Source: Bryobacterales bacterium
Lineage (GTDB): Bacteria; Acidobacteriota; Terriglobia; Bryobacterales; Bryobacteraceae
NCBI GenBank assembly: GCA_020847045.1
Contig: JADLCT010000005.1
Coordinates: 1-61,894 of the forward strand
Direction: 5' to 3'
DNA length: 61,894 nucleotides
Positions 26,568 to 35,381 of the stretch are shown one piece after another (position 1 is the stretch's first letter; each line of letters starts with the position of its first letter). Position numbers and translations under genes: made by a program. Under the pieces are notes generated by a model. The model saw only the letters and a list, made by a program, of their open reading frames with translations. It searched no databases and was not told where the DNA came from.

Positions 26568-28918
26568 GGGCGGCGTGGCGCGCGGTGGTGTGCCTGGCGG
26601 GAACGCTGGGCGCGTTCGGCGTGTTGTGGCCGCAGGCTTCGCGCACGGTGCGCGTGGGGCCGCTCGCCGGCGGGCGCGGCGCTCTGCTGCCCACGGGGTG
26701 GCTGGTGCGCCCAGCCGGCACGCAGGTGGCCCTGGACGGCTATCCCATGGCGAGCGTGGCCACTCCGGATGGGCGGTTTCTGGCCGTGCTGAGCAGCGGC
26801 GCGGGCGGGGCCGCGCTGGCCGTGCTCGACGCCAAGACGGGCCGCCGGGTGAGCATGGCGCCACTGGCCGATGCCTGGCTGGGATTGACAATCACCCCCA
26901 ATGGAAGGCTGCTGTATGTGTCGGGCGGCGCGCGTGGCGAAGTGTACGAATTCGCGCTGGATGACGCGGGGCGGCTGGAGCCGAAACGGACCTTCACGAC
27001 GTTTGAGAACCAGCCGGCCGTGCGCGACTTCGCGGGCGACGTGCAGTTGGATCCCGAGGGGCGGCTGTTGTATGTCGCGGGCCTGTTCAGCGACAGCGTG
27101 GTGGTGATCAACCCGTCGTCCGGGCGCGTGATTGAGCGTTTCAAGACGGGGCGGCGTCCGTACCGGATACTGTTTCACCCGGATGGGAAGTCGTTTTTCG
27201 TCTCCTCGTGGGCCGATGCGGCCGTGTACCAGCATGAGACGGCCAGCGGGGGGCAGTTGAATTTTCTGCGCGTGGGTCCGCACCCCACCGGCATGGTGTG
27301 GCGTGACCGGTTGGCGGCGGACGAGGCCGAGGGAGCGGCCGGTGGCGAGGCTGGAAGTCCGGCCGCGGCCACGGGCGATTCGGCGTTTCCGTGGAAGGCG
27401 CGTCTCTTCGTGGCCCTGGCGAACACGAACTCGGTGGCCGTGGCGGGGGTGAGCGAGTCGAAGGAGTTGCGGCGCATCGGAACGGTGAACGTGGCCATCT
27501 ATCCGCGCCACCCCGCGGGAATGACGCCGGGCGGGCTGGCGTTGTCGGCGGATAAGCACAAACTGTTCGTGGTGTGCTCGGACGCCAACGCCGTGGCCGT
27601 CGTAGCCGTGAACAGCGGCGTGCCGCAGGTGGAAGGCTTCGTGCCGGCGGGCTGGTATCCGCTGGCGGCGAGAGGAATGGCCGATGGCCGTCTGCTCGTG
27701 TTCAATGCGCGCGGGGTGGGGCTGGACGCCGGCGGCGGGCGCGCGGCGCCGGGCGGGCAGGCCGGCTCGCTCTCCCTCGTTGAGCCCTTCGACGCGGCGC
27801 GGCTGATGCAATATTCGCGCACGGTGATTGAGAACACGGCCTTTCGCGAAGAGAAGCTGGATGCGGCCCATGACGAACTTCCGGGCCATCCCGTGCCGCG
27901 CGTGCGCGGCGAAGTGACGCCCATCGAGCATGTCATCTACGTGTTGAAAGAAGGGCAGACCTACGACCATGTGCTGGGCGACATGGCCTCGGGCGCGGGC
28001 GAGGCGCGCTATGCGGTGTACGGAGAGATGGTGACGCCGAACCAGCACAAACTGGCGCGCGAATTCGCCTTGCTGGACAACTTCTATGCCAGTGGAGAGG
28101 GCGAGGCCGACGGTTGGCACTGGGCCACGGCCTCCATCGCTCCGGACTTCGTGCAAAAGCTCTGGCCCGGCGTGCGGGCGGGGCGCAGGAAAGGTCTCGA
28201 TCTGGACGGTGATCCGGCGTCGCTGCCGCCGTCCGGACGTATCTGGCACCAGGCGATGGCGGCGGGACTGGCGGTGCGGAACTATGGCTTCGGTGTGACA
28301 ACCCAGGCGGCGGTGAGCGAGGGCGCGCACGTGGCGCTGCTGCGCGACCTCGAACTGAGCCATGTCACGAATCTGAAGTTCCGGGGGCCCGGTCCGGACT
28401 ATCGTGACACGGACCGCGTGCAGGCGTTCCTCGGCGATGTGGCGCAATGGGAAGCGGCGGGACCGATGCCAAGGCTGATGGTGGTGCGCCTGGGCAACGG
28501 CAGGACGGCGGGAACCGGAGCGGGGAAGGCGTCGCCACGGTCGATGGTGGCCGATAACGATTACGCGCTCGGTCTGCTGGTGGAGGCCGTGTCGCGATCA
28601 AAGTACTGGCCGAAGACGGCAATCTTCGTGGCCGAAAGCGACGGGGCGTCGGGCGTGGACCACGTGGATGCCCACCGGGTTCCCGCGTTTGTGATATCGC
28701 CATACACCAGGCGCGGCGCGGTGGATTCGACCCTCTACACGACGGGATCGATGCTGCGGACCATGGAGCTGATTCTCGGGTTGAACCCCATGACCCACTA
28801 CGACGCCGGAGCCACACCCATGGTGCGTGTGTTCACCCCGGTTGCCGATACAAAACCGTTCGAGGCCGAGAAGCCGCGCGTTCCGCTGGATGCGCGCAAC
28901 CCGGGCGCGAACCGGTAG
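26564..28918 (+). CDS. Exported beta-propeller / phosphoesterase-family fusion protein
   Basis: 784 residues with an N-terminal signal or anchor (about 6-24). Residues ~50-420 form a YVTN/YncE-like beta-propeller (repeats such as VATPDGRFLAVL, ITPNGRLLYVSGG, LDPEGRLLYVAG). The C-terminal half is a PF04185-type phosphoesterase domain (IEHVIYVLKEGQTYDHVLG, LDNFYASGEGEADGWHW, HVDAHRVPAFVISPY). Compared with the usual motifs (KENRTYD, EVSADGH, EDD), several polar active-site positions differ, so catalytic activity is doubtful. It is translationally coupled to nadE through the ATGA overlap. Confidence 0.85.
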   Translation: MRAAWRAVVCLAGTLGAFGVLWPQASRTVRVGPLAGGRGALLPTGWLVRPAGTQVALDGYPMASVATPDGRFLAVLSSGAGGAALAVLDAKTGRRVSMAPLADAWLGLTITPNGRLLYVSGGARGEVYEFALDDAGRLEPKRTFTTFENQPAVRDFAGDVQLDPEGRLLYVAGLFSDSVVVINPSSGRVIERFKTGRRPYRILFHPDGKSFFVSSWADAAVYQHETASGGQLNFLRVGPHPTGMVWRDRLAADEAEGAAGGEAGSPAAATGDSAFPWKARLFVALANTNSVAVAGVSESKELRRIGTVNVAIYPRHPAGMTPGGLALSADKHKLFVVCSDANAVAVVAVNSGVPQVEGFVPAGWYPLAARGMADGRLLVFNARGVGLDAGGGRAAPGGQAGSLSLVEPFDAARLMQYSRTVIENTAFREEKLDAAHDELPGHPVPRVRGEVTPIEHVIYVLKEGQTYDHVLGDMASGAGEARYAVYGEMVTPNQHKLAREFALLDNFYASGEGEADGWHWATASIAPDFVQKLWPGVRAGRRKGLDLDGDPASLPPSGRIWHQAMAAGLAVRNYGFGVTTQAAVSEGAHVALLRDLELSHVTNLKFRGPGPDYRDTDRVQAFLGDVAQWEAAGPMPRLMVVRLGNGRTAGTGAGKASPRSMVADNDYALGLLVEAVSRSKYWPKTAIFVAESDGASGVDHVDAHRVPAFVISPYTRRGAVDSTLYTTGSMLRTMELILGLNPMTHYDAGATPMVRVFTPVADTKPFEAEKPRVPLDARNPGANR

Positions 28919-28935
28919 CGCCCGGGCGGCGGGGA

Positions 28936-29241
28936 TTACATGGTGACCCGGCCGCCGAACTGGTAGGCGAGGCCAATCAGGCACAACAGCTCCAAAAAGC
29001 GGACGAAGCCGCCGGCGAAGCCTCCGAGGAATTCAAAGCGGAGAAGGAGCGCGCTGACCACGCCCGCGTAAAGGATCCACTCGTTCAGAAAGCCGGGCAC
29101 GGAGAGATGGAAGGCAATCACGGCCGGGTAATAGAACAGCGGCCAGTTGGTGTCGGGCTTCGAGCGGAAGCGGGTGATGATGATCCACACGGTGAACATC
29201 AGCATCACGAAGGTGGTGACGTTGCTGGCAGCGTAGCGCAC
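28936..29241 (-). CDS. Small integral membrane protein downstream of the porin gene
   Basis: 101 residues from a GTG at 29241. Three hydrophobic segments (about 8-25, 36-66 and 72-94) with a charged RFRSKPDTNW loop. It lies 45 bases after the porin gene on the same strand, as the possible third gene of the decaheme/porin set. Unrecognised family; no His, Cys or other redox ligand cluster is seen in it. Confidence 0.65.
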   Translation of the reverse strand: MRYAASNVTTFVMLMFTVWIIITRFRSKPDTNWPLFYYPAVIAFHLSVPGFLNEWILYAGVVSALLLRFEFLGGFAGGFVRFLELLCLIGLAYQFGGRVTM

Positions 29242-29286
29242 GAATCCAGGTCCTCCGGAGTCTATCGGATGCCCAGGGACAAACGA

Positions 29287-31269
29287 TTAGAACGACCATA
29301 GCATGGAGGAGAATCCGGTGTGGGCGCGGTAGCCGCGCAGGGCGGAAAACTCCTCGGCGTAGCGGTAGTATTGGTACCCGAAGTTCAGGCGTAGCCGTGC
29401 ATGGAACCGGATCGATACCCGCGCCTGAGGGGAGTCGAAGGTGAGCGGCAGCACCTGGACGCTGGGAAACGCGCCGGCGCCGGTGGCCAGTTGCGCGCGG
29501 CCGTCGCCGGTGTCCTGCACGCGCATGTAGCCGAGCGAAAAATCGGCGCGCGAGGCGAGGGCGAAGCGCACGGTGGCGTGGCCGGAATGGACATTGGAGA
29601 CGTAGAGGGCACTCTGGGGACCTGCGAGTTCGCCGGAAGCGAAGTAGGCGATGCCGGTGAGGGTGTCCAGGTGCTGCTTGCCGTAGCCGGCATCGAAGCT
29701 GACGAAGCGGCGCGCGGACCAGGAGGCGTCCAGAGCATAGTTGCGCGAACGGGAGCTATGGCTGAACAGCGAGACCGAGTTTGTGTTGTAGTTGGTGCGC
29801 AGAGCCGCTGAAAGCAGGAGGGAGCCGCGTTTGTACTGGCCGCGCGCTCCAAAGGCGTGGTAGTTGCGCTCGCTGAGGGTGAGAAAGGGGCGGTTGGCGC
29901 GGCCGAGTTCGAGGTCGAAGTTGAACGTGAGCGGCTTGAGCGGTTGCAGGCGGACGCCGAGCAGCCCGGCGTGGACCCGGTTGGTTTGCTCATGAAACAG
30001 ACGGTCATTGAACGCGCCGATGGTTTCGGCCTCGACGGAACGGATGCGGCGGCTTGAGATCTGATATCCGGCGCGGAAGCCCAGCCACCGGGCGGGGCGG
30101 AAGAGAGCGTCGGTGGCGTTGATGAAGCTGCGAATACCGAGCGAGCGGAAGTCGACGATGGCGGCGCCGCCGAACCCGTTCTGGAGCTGGGTGAGAGTGG
30201 CGTTGCCGTCCATGCGGACGTTGTGAAACGCTGTGTGGTTGGTGAGGGTGACCGATTCGGCGGGGAAGAGGCTGACCGTGAAATTGGCCGTGGTGACGGG
30301 GCGCGTGCCGGAGCCGCCGGCGAAAAACTGCCGGTTGGCGGCGGCGCCCAGCCGGGAGGTCCCGGTGGCGGATTCATCGATGGCGAAGCCCCGTCGCGAG
30401 CCGGCGTAGGTGAAGCGGGCGCTAAGGGCCAGCCAGCGGCCGGACTCGCCAAGCAGATGAGCGCGCCAGAAGGGCGTGTCGCCGGAGTAGGCGTTGGCCG
30501 TCGAGAAACTGTTGAGCGCCGTGTTGTCGCCCGCGTTCAAGCCCGCGCCGTTGGCGAGCGAGAGCGGCGCGTCTTCCTGATAGCGCTGCCAGCCGCGCAG
30601 CAGAATCAGCTTGAGCTTGCGGTACTGCAACTGTCCGCCGAGCCGGAACTCCCGCTGCCGCCGGTTGATGTTGGCGAATAGAGGAAACTCGTCGCCGCGG
30701 TGCTGGTCGAAGAGGTTCTGCGTGTACAAGCCGGCGCCTTCCTGCGAGTTGCGGCTGTAGCCCATGAGGAACTGAATGCGGCTCTCCGGCAGCAGCGTGA
30801 GGTCATGGTCCTGCCACATGCGGCTGGTGTTGAGCAGGTGGGTTCCCGGCGGCAGTGTGAGTCCAGGATTGGCGTAACGCGAGATGCGCCAGTTCAGGTC
30901 ATAGCGGTACCAGCGGTTGTGGCGGAGGCGGAAGGTGGCGAACTGGTAGGGATCGTTGCCGAGCCCCTGGGTGTTCAACAGAACCTCGTCGAACAGCCTG
31001 CCGTGGCCGTCCTTGGAGTTGACCGTAAGTGACGAGCCGAGCAGGCGGAGTCCGTTGCCGTAGTTGACGTCGGAGCGGTAGGCGGCCTCGTTGCCGTTGA
31101 CGCCGTGAACGCGGAATCCGAGTTCGACGGAGTTGGTGACGTTGTAGCCGCGGACCTCATCGCCGCGGATGGGTCCAACGGACTCGGGCGTGGGGGCCAC
31201 GGGCGGCTGAGCGTACAGAACGGCGCCGGCGGCGGCGGTCAGAGCGAGCGTGCGCGGAGTCATCTTCAT
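29287..31269 (-). CDS. Outer-membrane beta-barrel, MtrB/PioB-like partner of a decaheme cytochrome
   Basis: 660 residues from the ATG at 31269, which gives a signal peptide (MKMTPRTLALTAAAGAVLYA). The mature chain is almost entirely amphipathic strands with aromatic girdles and Arg/Asn-rich loops, ending in Phe (SSMLWSF), as outer-membrane barrels do. The N-terminal SVELGFRVHGVNGNEAAYR and the DLNWRISRY region resemble barrels that pair with DmsE-type decahemes in Acidobacteria. It begins 5 bases after the cytochrome gene. Proposed role: a porin sheath for electron transfer across the outer membrane. No CxxC motif of the kind present in Shewanella MtrB was noticed. Confidence 0.8.
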   Translation of the reverse strand: MKMTPRTLALTAAAGAVLYAQPPVAPTPESVGPIRGDEVRGYNVTNSVELGFRVHGVNGNEAAYRSDVNYGNGLRLLGSSLTVNSKDGHGRLFDEVLLNTQGLGNDPYQFATFRLRHNRWYRYDLNWRISRYANPGLTLPPGTHLLNTSRMWQDHDLTLLPESRIQFLMGYSRNSQEGAGLYTQNLFDQHRGDEFPLFANINRRQREFRLGGQLQYRKLKLILLRGWQRYQEDAPLSLANGAGLNAGDNTALNSFSTANAYSGDTPFWRAHLLGESGRWLALSARFTYAGSRRGFAIDESATGTSRLGAAANRQFFAGGSGTRPVTTANFTVSLFPAESVTLTNHTAFHNVRMDGNATLTQLQNGFGGAAIVDFRSLGIRSFINATDALFRPARWLGFRAGYQISSRRIRSVEAETIGAFNDRLFHEQTNRVHAGLLGVRLQPLKPLTFNFDLELGRANRPFLTLSERNYHAFGARGQYKRGSLLLSAALRTNYNTNSVSLFSHSSRSRNYALDASWSARRFVSFDAGYGKQHLDTLTGIAYFASGELAGPQSALYVSNVHSGHATVRFALASRADFSLGYMRVQDTGDGRAQLATGAGAFPSVQVLPLTFDSPQARVSIRFHARLRLNFGYQYYRYAEEFSALRGYRAHTGFSSMLWSF

Positions 31270-31274
31270 GGCCG

Positions 31275-32204
31275 TTACCTGAGGAAGCGCGGGTCGGAGT
31301 TGGAACCGTGGATGCGCACATGACAGGTGACGCAGTTGCGGTAGCGCGGATCGTTCATGTTGTGCGAGGAGGTTTGCGTGGGAATGCCATCGCCGGACAG
31401 GCCGAAGCCGGTGGCGCCGTTGTGGCACTCCAGGCACAGCGTGAACACGGAAGGACGTTTCAACAGGCGGGGGTTCATGGAGCCATGCGGCGCATGGCAG
31501 GTTTCACAGCCCTCCACGCGGAGCGGGGCATGTTCAAAGGCGAACGGTCCGCGCTTGTCGGTGTGGCAGCGCAGGCAGGGCTCTTCGCCACCGGCGGTGG
31601 TTTCCACCATGCGCGGGCGGAGGCCGGCGCGCCATGTAGGGGCGGCGGCGCCGTGCGGGTTGTGGCAGTCCGTGCACTGCATGGCGCCTTCGTTCACGCG
31701 GTGTTTGTGCGGCATGGCGAACTGCGAGCGGACCGCGTTGTGGCAGCCATAACAGAGATTGGTCTGGCGCGCAGCCAGAAGGGACTTGGCCTGCGCCGGT
31801 TTGTGAATCGAGTGGCAGGAGTTGCAGGCGACGTCCGCCTGCGTGTGGGAGGAGCGGCGGATCTGGGCGCGGCCGATGGATTGTTCATGGCAGGCCAGGC
31901 AGGTGTTCAGCGCCTGGGAGGGAGGCATGAGGGAGAAGGCGCGCGGAATGGTGGTTTTGCCGCCACGCGCCTCGACATGGGCCTTGGCCGGACCGTGGCA
32001 GCTTTCGCATCCGGTCTTTTCGGGAGCTTCGGCGCCGGAGGCGAGCGCGCGGTAGTGGGGGTTCTTGTAAAAGTTGGCCCATACGGGGGCGTGGCAGGTC
32101 TTGCAGACGTTCGAGCCAACGTAGCCGCTTGTAGATGCCGGGGGGCTTTGTGCGGCGGCCAGCGGCAGCAGCAGGAGCCCTCCGAGGAAGATCGTTCTCA
32201 CCAC
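31275..32204 (-). CDS. Decaheme c-type cytochrome, DmsE/MtrA-like
   Basis: 309 residues from a GTG at 32204 (a second GTG follows directly), with a signal peptide (MVRTIFLGGLLLLPLAAA). I count ten CxxCH motifs: CKTCH, CESCH, CLACH, CNSCH, CYGCH, CTDCH, CLRCH, CETCH, CLECH, CVTCH. Many additional His residues can serve as distal ligands. Ten hemes in ~310 residues, followed at once by a barrel gene, is the MtrA/DmsE/PioA layout: a periplasmic wire inside an outer-membrane porin. The inner-membrane donor and any surface acceptor or reductase are not in the window. Confidence 0.92.
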   Translation of the reverse strand: MVRTIFLGGLLLLPLAAAQSPPASTSGYVGSNVCKTCHAPVWANFYKNPHYRALASGAEAPEKTGCESCHGPAKAHVEARGGKTTIPRAFSLMPPSQALNTCLACHEQSIGRAQIRRSSHTQADVACNSCHSIHKPAQAKSLLAARQTNLCYGCHNAVRSQFAMPHKHRVNEGAMQCTDCHNPHGAAAPTWRAGLRPRMVETTAGGEEPCLRCHTDKRGPFAFEHAPLRVEGCETCHAPHGSMNPRLLKRPSVFTLCLECHNGATGFGLSGDGIPTQTSSHNMNDPRYRNCVTCHVRIHGSNSDPRFLR

Positions 32205-32278
32205 ACACTCAGGATAAGGGCGTGGGAGGGAACGGCGTAGACAGGCGGATGTAAAAAAGGACCGGAGGGGGGAAGAGT

Positions 32279-33220
32279 TTACGCAAAGAAACCCCGCCAG
32301 GCGGCCACAACCAGGGCGTGGGCGACGATGGAGGCGCCAATGCCTGCCTGCAAAAACGCGCGTCCGCAGGCGAGTCCGAGGAAGAAGGTGAGAATCACCC
32401 AGTCATAGTTGGGAAAGCCGCGAAACCAGAGATGGACGAAGCCGAACAGGGCGCTGGCGGCGAGCAGTCCGGCCCACCGTCCCCACCATTGCATCAGGCG
32501 CTGCTGGAGGATGCCGCGGAAAAAGACCTCCTCATAGAAAGCCACGAAGAAGAGAAAGGCGAGGAATGTGGCCGGGACCTTCCACCAGAAACCAGGGGCG
32601 GGTTGCAGACGGGTGAACTGGAGGAAGTGGTTCAGCACGAGAGCCACGGGCATGAAGGCGAGGAAGTAGAGGGCGCCGGTTTTGAAGGCCCGGGCCGAAG
32701 GAAGGAAGGAGAGTTGCAGGGGCGGGCCGCCGTTGCCAAGAAAGGTGACCAGGCCGATGCGGAACCACATCAACTGGCCGAGCGAGTCGATGCGGAGGCC
32801 GGGAAAGGGATCGGCGTAGAGGCCGCGAAATGGTTTGGCGAGCGCGACGGCGGCCATCAGAACCAGCAGCAGGATTTCACGCCAGGCGGCGCGGCGTCCG
32901 CCTTCAAACCAGAAGCAGACCGCGGCGGCGGCCGTGGCGAGCAGCGCCAACTGCCTCCAGTGGAACTCCGGCATGGCGAGGCTGGCCAGGCAGAACGGGG
33001 CCAGGGCGCTGGCAAACAGCGTCAGTGGACGCCAGCGGCGGCGAATGGCGTCAAAGCCGGTTGTGAGATAGAAAGTGAGTTCCAGTAAGAAGGCGAGCGC
33101 GGTGGGAACGGCGGCCGCGGGTGGCATGCCCAGTTGGGAGGAGTAAACGAACGAAGCCAGGGAACCCAGGGCCCAAACGGCAGCCACGGCGGCTAGGAAG
33201 CTGCGCATCGGAGTCTTCAT
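32279..33220 (-). CDS. CPBP-family intramembrane glutamic protease
   Basis: 313 residues, about eight hydrophobic segments. The ABI/CPBP active-site motifs are visible near the C-terminus: EEVFFRG (EExxxR), FGFVH (FxxxH) and HALVVAAW. The first two fit the glutamic-protease mechanism of Rce1-like enzymes; the last differs from the usual HxxxN/B by ending in Ala. Bacterial members process prenylated or peptide substrates or act in self-immunity; here there is no bacteriocin gene nearby. The ATG at 33220 is preferred over the extension to 33268. Confidence 0.85.
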   Translation of the reverse strand: MKTPMRSFLAAVAAVWALGSLASFVYSSQLGMPPAAAVPTALAFLLELTFYLTTGFDAIRRRWRPLTLFASALAPFCLASLAMPEFHWRQLALLATAAAAVCFWFEGGRRAAWREILLLVLMAAVALAKPFRGLYADPFPGLRIDSLGQLMWFRIGLVTFLGNGGPPLQLSFLPSARAFKTGALYFLAFMPVALVLNHFLQFTRLQPAPGFWWKVPATFLAFLFFVAFYEEVFFRGILQQRLMQWWGRWAGLLAASALFGFVHLWFRGFPNYDWVILTFFLGLACGRAFLQAGIGASIVAHALVVAAWRGFFA

Positions 33221-33277
33221 CGTAGCATCAGAGGCGCGGGGCGGCGGACGGGCAGGAACGCGCCGCAAAAGAAATGA

Positions 33278-33303
33278 GCCGGAGAGGCGGACACCTCTCC
33301 GGC
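33278..33303 (-). terminator. Terminator after the A-type Fe-S carrier gene
   Basis: A perfect 10-bp inverted repeat (GCCGGAGAGG / CCTCTCCGGC, loop 6) with an extra A-T pair. On the minus strand it is followed by a moderately T-rich stretch (TCATTTCTTTT), and it lies 70 bases beyond the stop of the carrier gene and before the CPBP gene. Confidence 0.6.
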
Positions 33304-33373
33304 TGATGAGTTCTCAGTTCGACTCGCGGGGATCTGACCGGGCCCGGCCAGTGGCCGGAAAATCTGTTCGCGG

Positions 33374-33700
33374 TTAGGCGTTGAACGAACTGCCGCAACC
33401 GCAGGTGGATTTCACTTGAGGATTGGAGAACTTGAAGCCCGAACCCTCAATGCTTTCCACGTAGTCAACCTCGGCGCCGTCCAAATAGAGCAGGCTGGCC
33501 TGATCGACGAACACCTTGAGGCCATCGTAGTTGATGGTCTTGTCCAGCATGTTGGGTGCGCTCTCAAAAGCCATCGAGTAGCTGAAACCGGAGCAGCCGC
33601 CACCGACGACCGAAATGCGCAAGCCTGCCGGCTTGGGCTCCTGCATGCCTAGAATCTCTTTCACTTTGTCTACGGCTTTGGTGGTGAGAGTTACCGACAT
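33374..33700 (-). CDS. A-type iron-sulfur carrier protein (IscA/ErpA family)
   Basis: 108 residues. The three cluster-binding cysteines are C36 (GGGCSGFSY) and C100/C102 (STCGCGSSF). It delivers or inserts Fe-S clusters into target proteins. The start at 33700 has GGAAGGA 6 bases upstream; in-frame extension to 33763 would include that site. A TATAAT on the same strand at 33789-33784 may be the -10, leaving a long GC-rich 5' UTR of about 75 bases. ErpA versus IscA cannot be decided from sequence alone, so no symbol is given. Confidence 0.93.
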   Translation of the reverse strand: MSVTLTTKAVDKVKEILGMQEPKPAGLRISVVGGGCSGFSYSMAFESAPNMLDKTINYDGLKVFVDQASLLYLDGAEVDYVESIEGSGFKFSNPQVKSTCGCGSSFNA

Positions 33701-33841
33701 ATCTATCCTTCCAATCTCCCTCTTCGAATTGTACCAGAGAGTGCAGATTACGGGGCGAGCCACTCGGCGCAGCCCTGCGGCCCATTATACCGATATGGAT
33801 GCGGCGTGAAAGCGGAAGGATGCAAAACGCACGCGGCGGGA

Positions 33842-34405
33842 CTATTCGTCTTCGGACGGCGGGCCGCCGGGGTCATCCTCCAACTCCTGGGCGAGTGTGG
33901 AATGACGCCGCAGGACATTGATCGAGACCGAAGACGAGAAACCGGCGTAACGCAGGCGGCGGAAGGCGGCGTTCAAATTCTTGGGGTCGGCCAGGAATTC
34001 GGGCAGGTTCTTGCCGCGGAACTTGCGGGTGAGATACTGAGCGGCCAGCGCGGCTTCGTCGGCGCCGGCAAACACGCGGTCCACGGCGGCTTCGGCGTTG
34101 GTGGCGCTCACGCTGCGGGATCGCAGGTCGCGCAGGACGCGTTGGGGGCCATGGCCGCGGCCCTCCAGCCGCGAGGTGGCGAAGCTCTCGGCGAAGCGGG
34201 AATCGTCGACGTAGCCGTATTCACGCAGCTTGGCCACAACGGCGTCGGTGGCGGCGTGCGAAGCGGAGCGGCGGTTCAGGCGGGTGCGGAGCTCCTTTTC
34301 CGAATGGGCGCGATGGCTGAGCGACTTGAGCGCGTAATCGAGGAGGTTGGCCTCGTCCAGGCGGGCGGGCGGCGTCCGTCTGGCGGGTGAATTCTTGAAA
34401 CCCAT
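33842..34405 (-). CDS. recX: RecX-family regulatory protein
   Basis: 187 residues made of repeated three-helix units typical of RecX: LLDYALKSLSHRAHSEKELRTRL, then REYGYVDDSRFAESFATSR, then GPQRVLRDLRSRSVS. RecX binds along RecA filaments and limits recombination. recA is not adjacent here, although it often is in other bacteria. The N-terminal 15 residues are basic. The ATG at 34405 is used. It is divergent from the YtxH gene with 61 bases between starts. Confidence 0.85.
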   Translation of the reverse strand: MGFKNSPARRTPPARLDEANLLDYALKSLSHRAHSEKELRTRLNRRSASHAATDAVVAKLREYGYVDDSRFAESFATSRLEGRGHGPQRVLRDLRSRSVSATNAEAAVDRVFAGADEAALAAQYLTRKFRGKNLPEFLADPKNLNAAFRRLRYAGFSSSVSINVLRRHSTLAQELEDDPGGPPSEDE

Positions 34406-34466
34406 TGTGACCTGACATCCCTCATACTACTGGAGTAAACTGAAGACACCAAGAAAGGATTGCGCC

Positions 34467-34763
34467 ATGGACGAAGACAAGAAGCTATCGTATTTCTTCC
34501 TCGGAGTGGGGATTGGCGTGGCCGTTGGCCTGTTGTTTGCGCCGAAGTCGGGCGAGGAAACGCGCGAATTGATCCGCAGCAAAGCCGGCGAGGGCAAGGA
34601 TTTTTTGAAGCGCCGGGGCGAGGAAGCGCGCGAATCCGCCACTGAATGGATGGAGCGTGGACGCACGGCGGTGAGCCGTCAGCGGGAGCAGTTGTCGGCG
34701 GCTGTGGAGGCCGGCAAACAGGCTTACCGGGATGCGGTCACCGGCGAAGCCGAGGTTGGCTGA
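34467..34763 (+). CDS. YtxH-domain protein
   Basis: 98 residues. One N-terminal membrane helix with glycine spacing (FFLGVGIGVAVGLLFAPKSGEETR) followed by a highly charged, amphipathic helical tail is the YtxH signature. AAGGA precedes the ATG by about 9 bases. YtxH proteins are general-stress envelope proteins of unknown mechanism. The next gene encodes a DUF948-type protein, the same pairing as ytxG/ytxH in Bacillus but in reversed order. Confidence 0.87.
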   Translation: MDEDKKLSYFFLGVGIGVAVGLLFAPKSGEETRELIRSKAGEGKDFLKRRGEEARESATEWMERGRTAVSRQREQLSAAVEAGKQAYRDAVTGEAEVG

Positions 34764-34856
34764 CCGGGCCTGGGAAGGCCGGGAATCTAAGGTAATTTGG
34801 GCCGCCGCCTAATGGAACCGGGTGGCGGAACCGATCAAGAAGGCAGGGGACCTCAG

Positions 34857-35363
34857 ATGGATCCGCACACCAGTAATGTCATTGTCGCCATCGCGATGAG
34901 CATCGTCGCGGTCGCCGTGCTGTTTCAGGCCGCCATGGTGTTTGGCATGTATAAAGCGGCCAGGGATCTGCGCGACAAGATGAACGTCTTCCTGCCCAAG
35001 GCCGAAGGTTTGCTGGGCTCGGCTGAGAAATCGCTGAATGAAAGCCGGGCCGAGATCAAGGAAATCACGGCGAAGGCGCGGACGATGATGGACGCGGCGC
35101 AGGCGCAGTTGACCCGCATTGATTCGGTGGTGAGCGACGCCACGGGCCGGGCCAAGGTGCAGATGGAACGCGTGGAGATGATTGTCGACGACACGCTGAG
35201 CCGGGTGCACGGCACGGTCATGCAGTTGAATGACGGCGTTCTGAAGCCCGTGCGCGAGGTGAACGCATTGGCGCAGGGCGTGCGGGCCGCGTTGAGTTCC
35301 CTGTTGAAGGGTGGCCGGCCGTCGGTGGCGCAGGCCACGGCCGACGAAGAGATGTTTATTTGA
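34857..35363 (+). CDS. DUF948-like membrane-anchored coiled-coil protein
   Basis: 168 residues. One N-terminal transmembrane segment (about 8-33, VIVAIAMSIVAVAVLFQAA) then a long helical stretch with heptad character (EKSLNESRAEIKEITAKAR, RAKVQMERVEMIVDDTLSRV). The ATG at 34857 has AGGGGA 7 bases upstream. It is probably co-transcribed with the YtxH gene (93 bases apart) and the PHP gene (18 bases after its stop). A structural or scaffolding envelope role is inferred. Confidence 0.78.
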   Translation: MDPHTSNVIVAIAMSIVAVAVLFQAAMVFGMYKAARDLRDKMNVFLPKAEGLLGSAEKSLNESRAEIKEITAKARTMMDAAQAQLTRIDSVVSDATGRAKVQMERVEMIVDDTLSRVHGTVMQLNDGVLKPVREVNALAQGVRAALSSLLKGGRPSVAQATADEEMFI

Positions 35364-35381
35364 CGGGGTAAGGGCCCCGGC

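Noticed and set aside
26372..28447. 691-codon minus-strand open frame opposite nadE and the propeller protein
   Set aside because: Antisense shadow; both plus-strand genes have clear domains.
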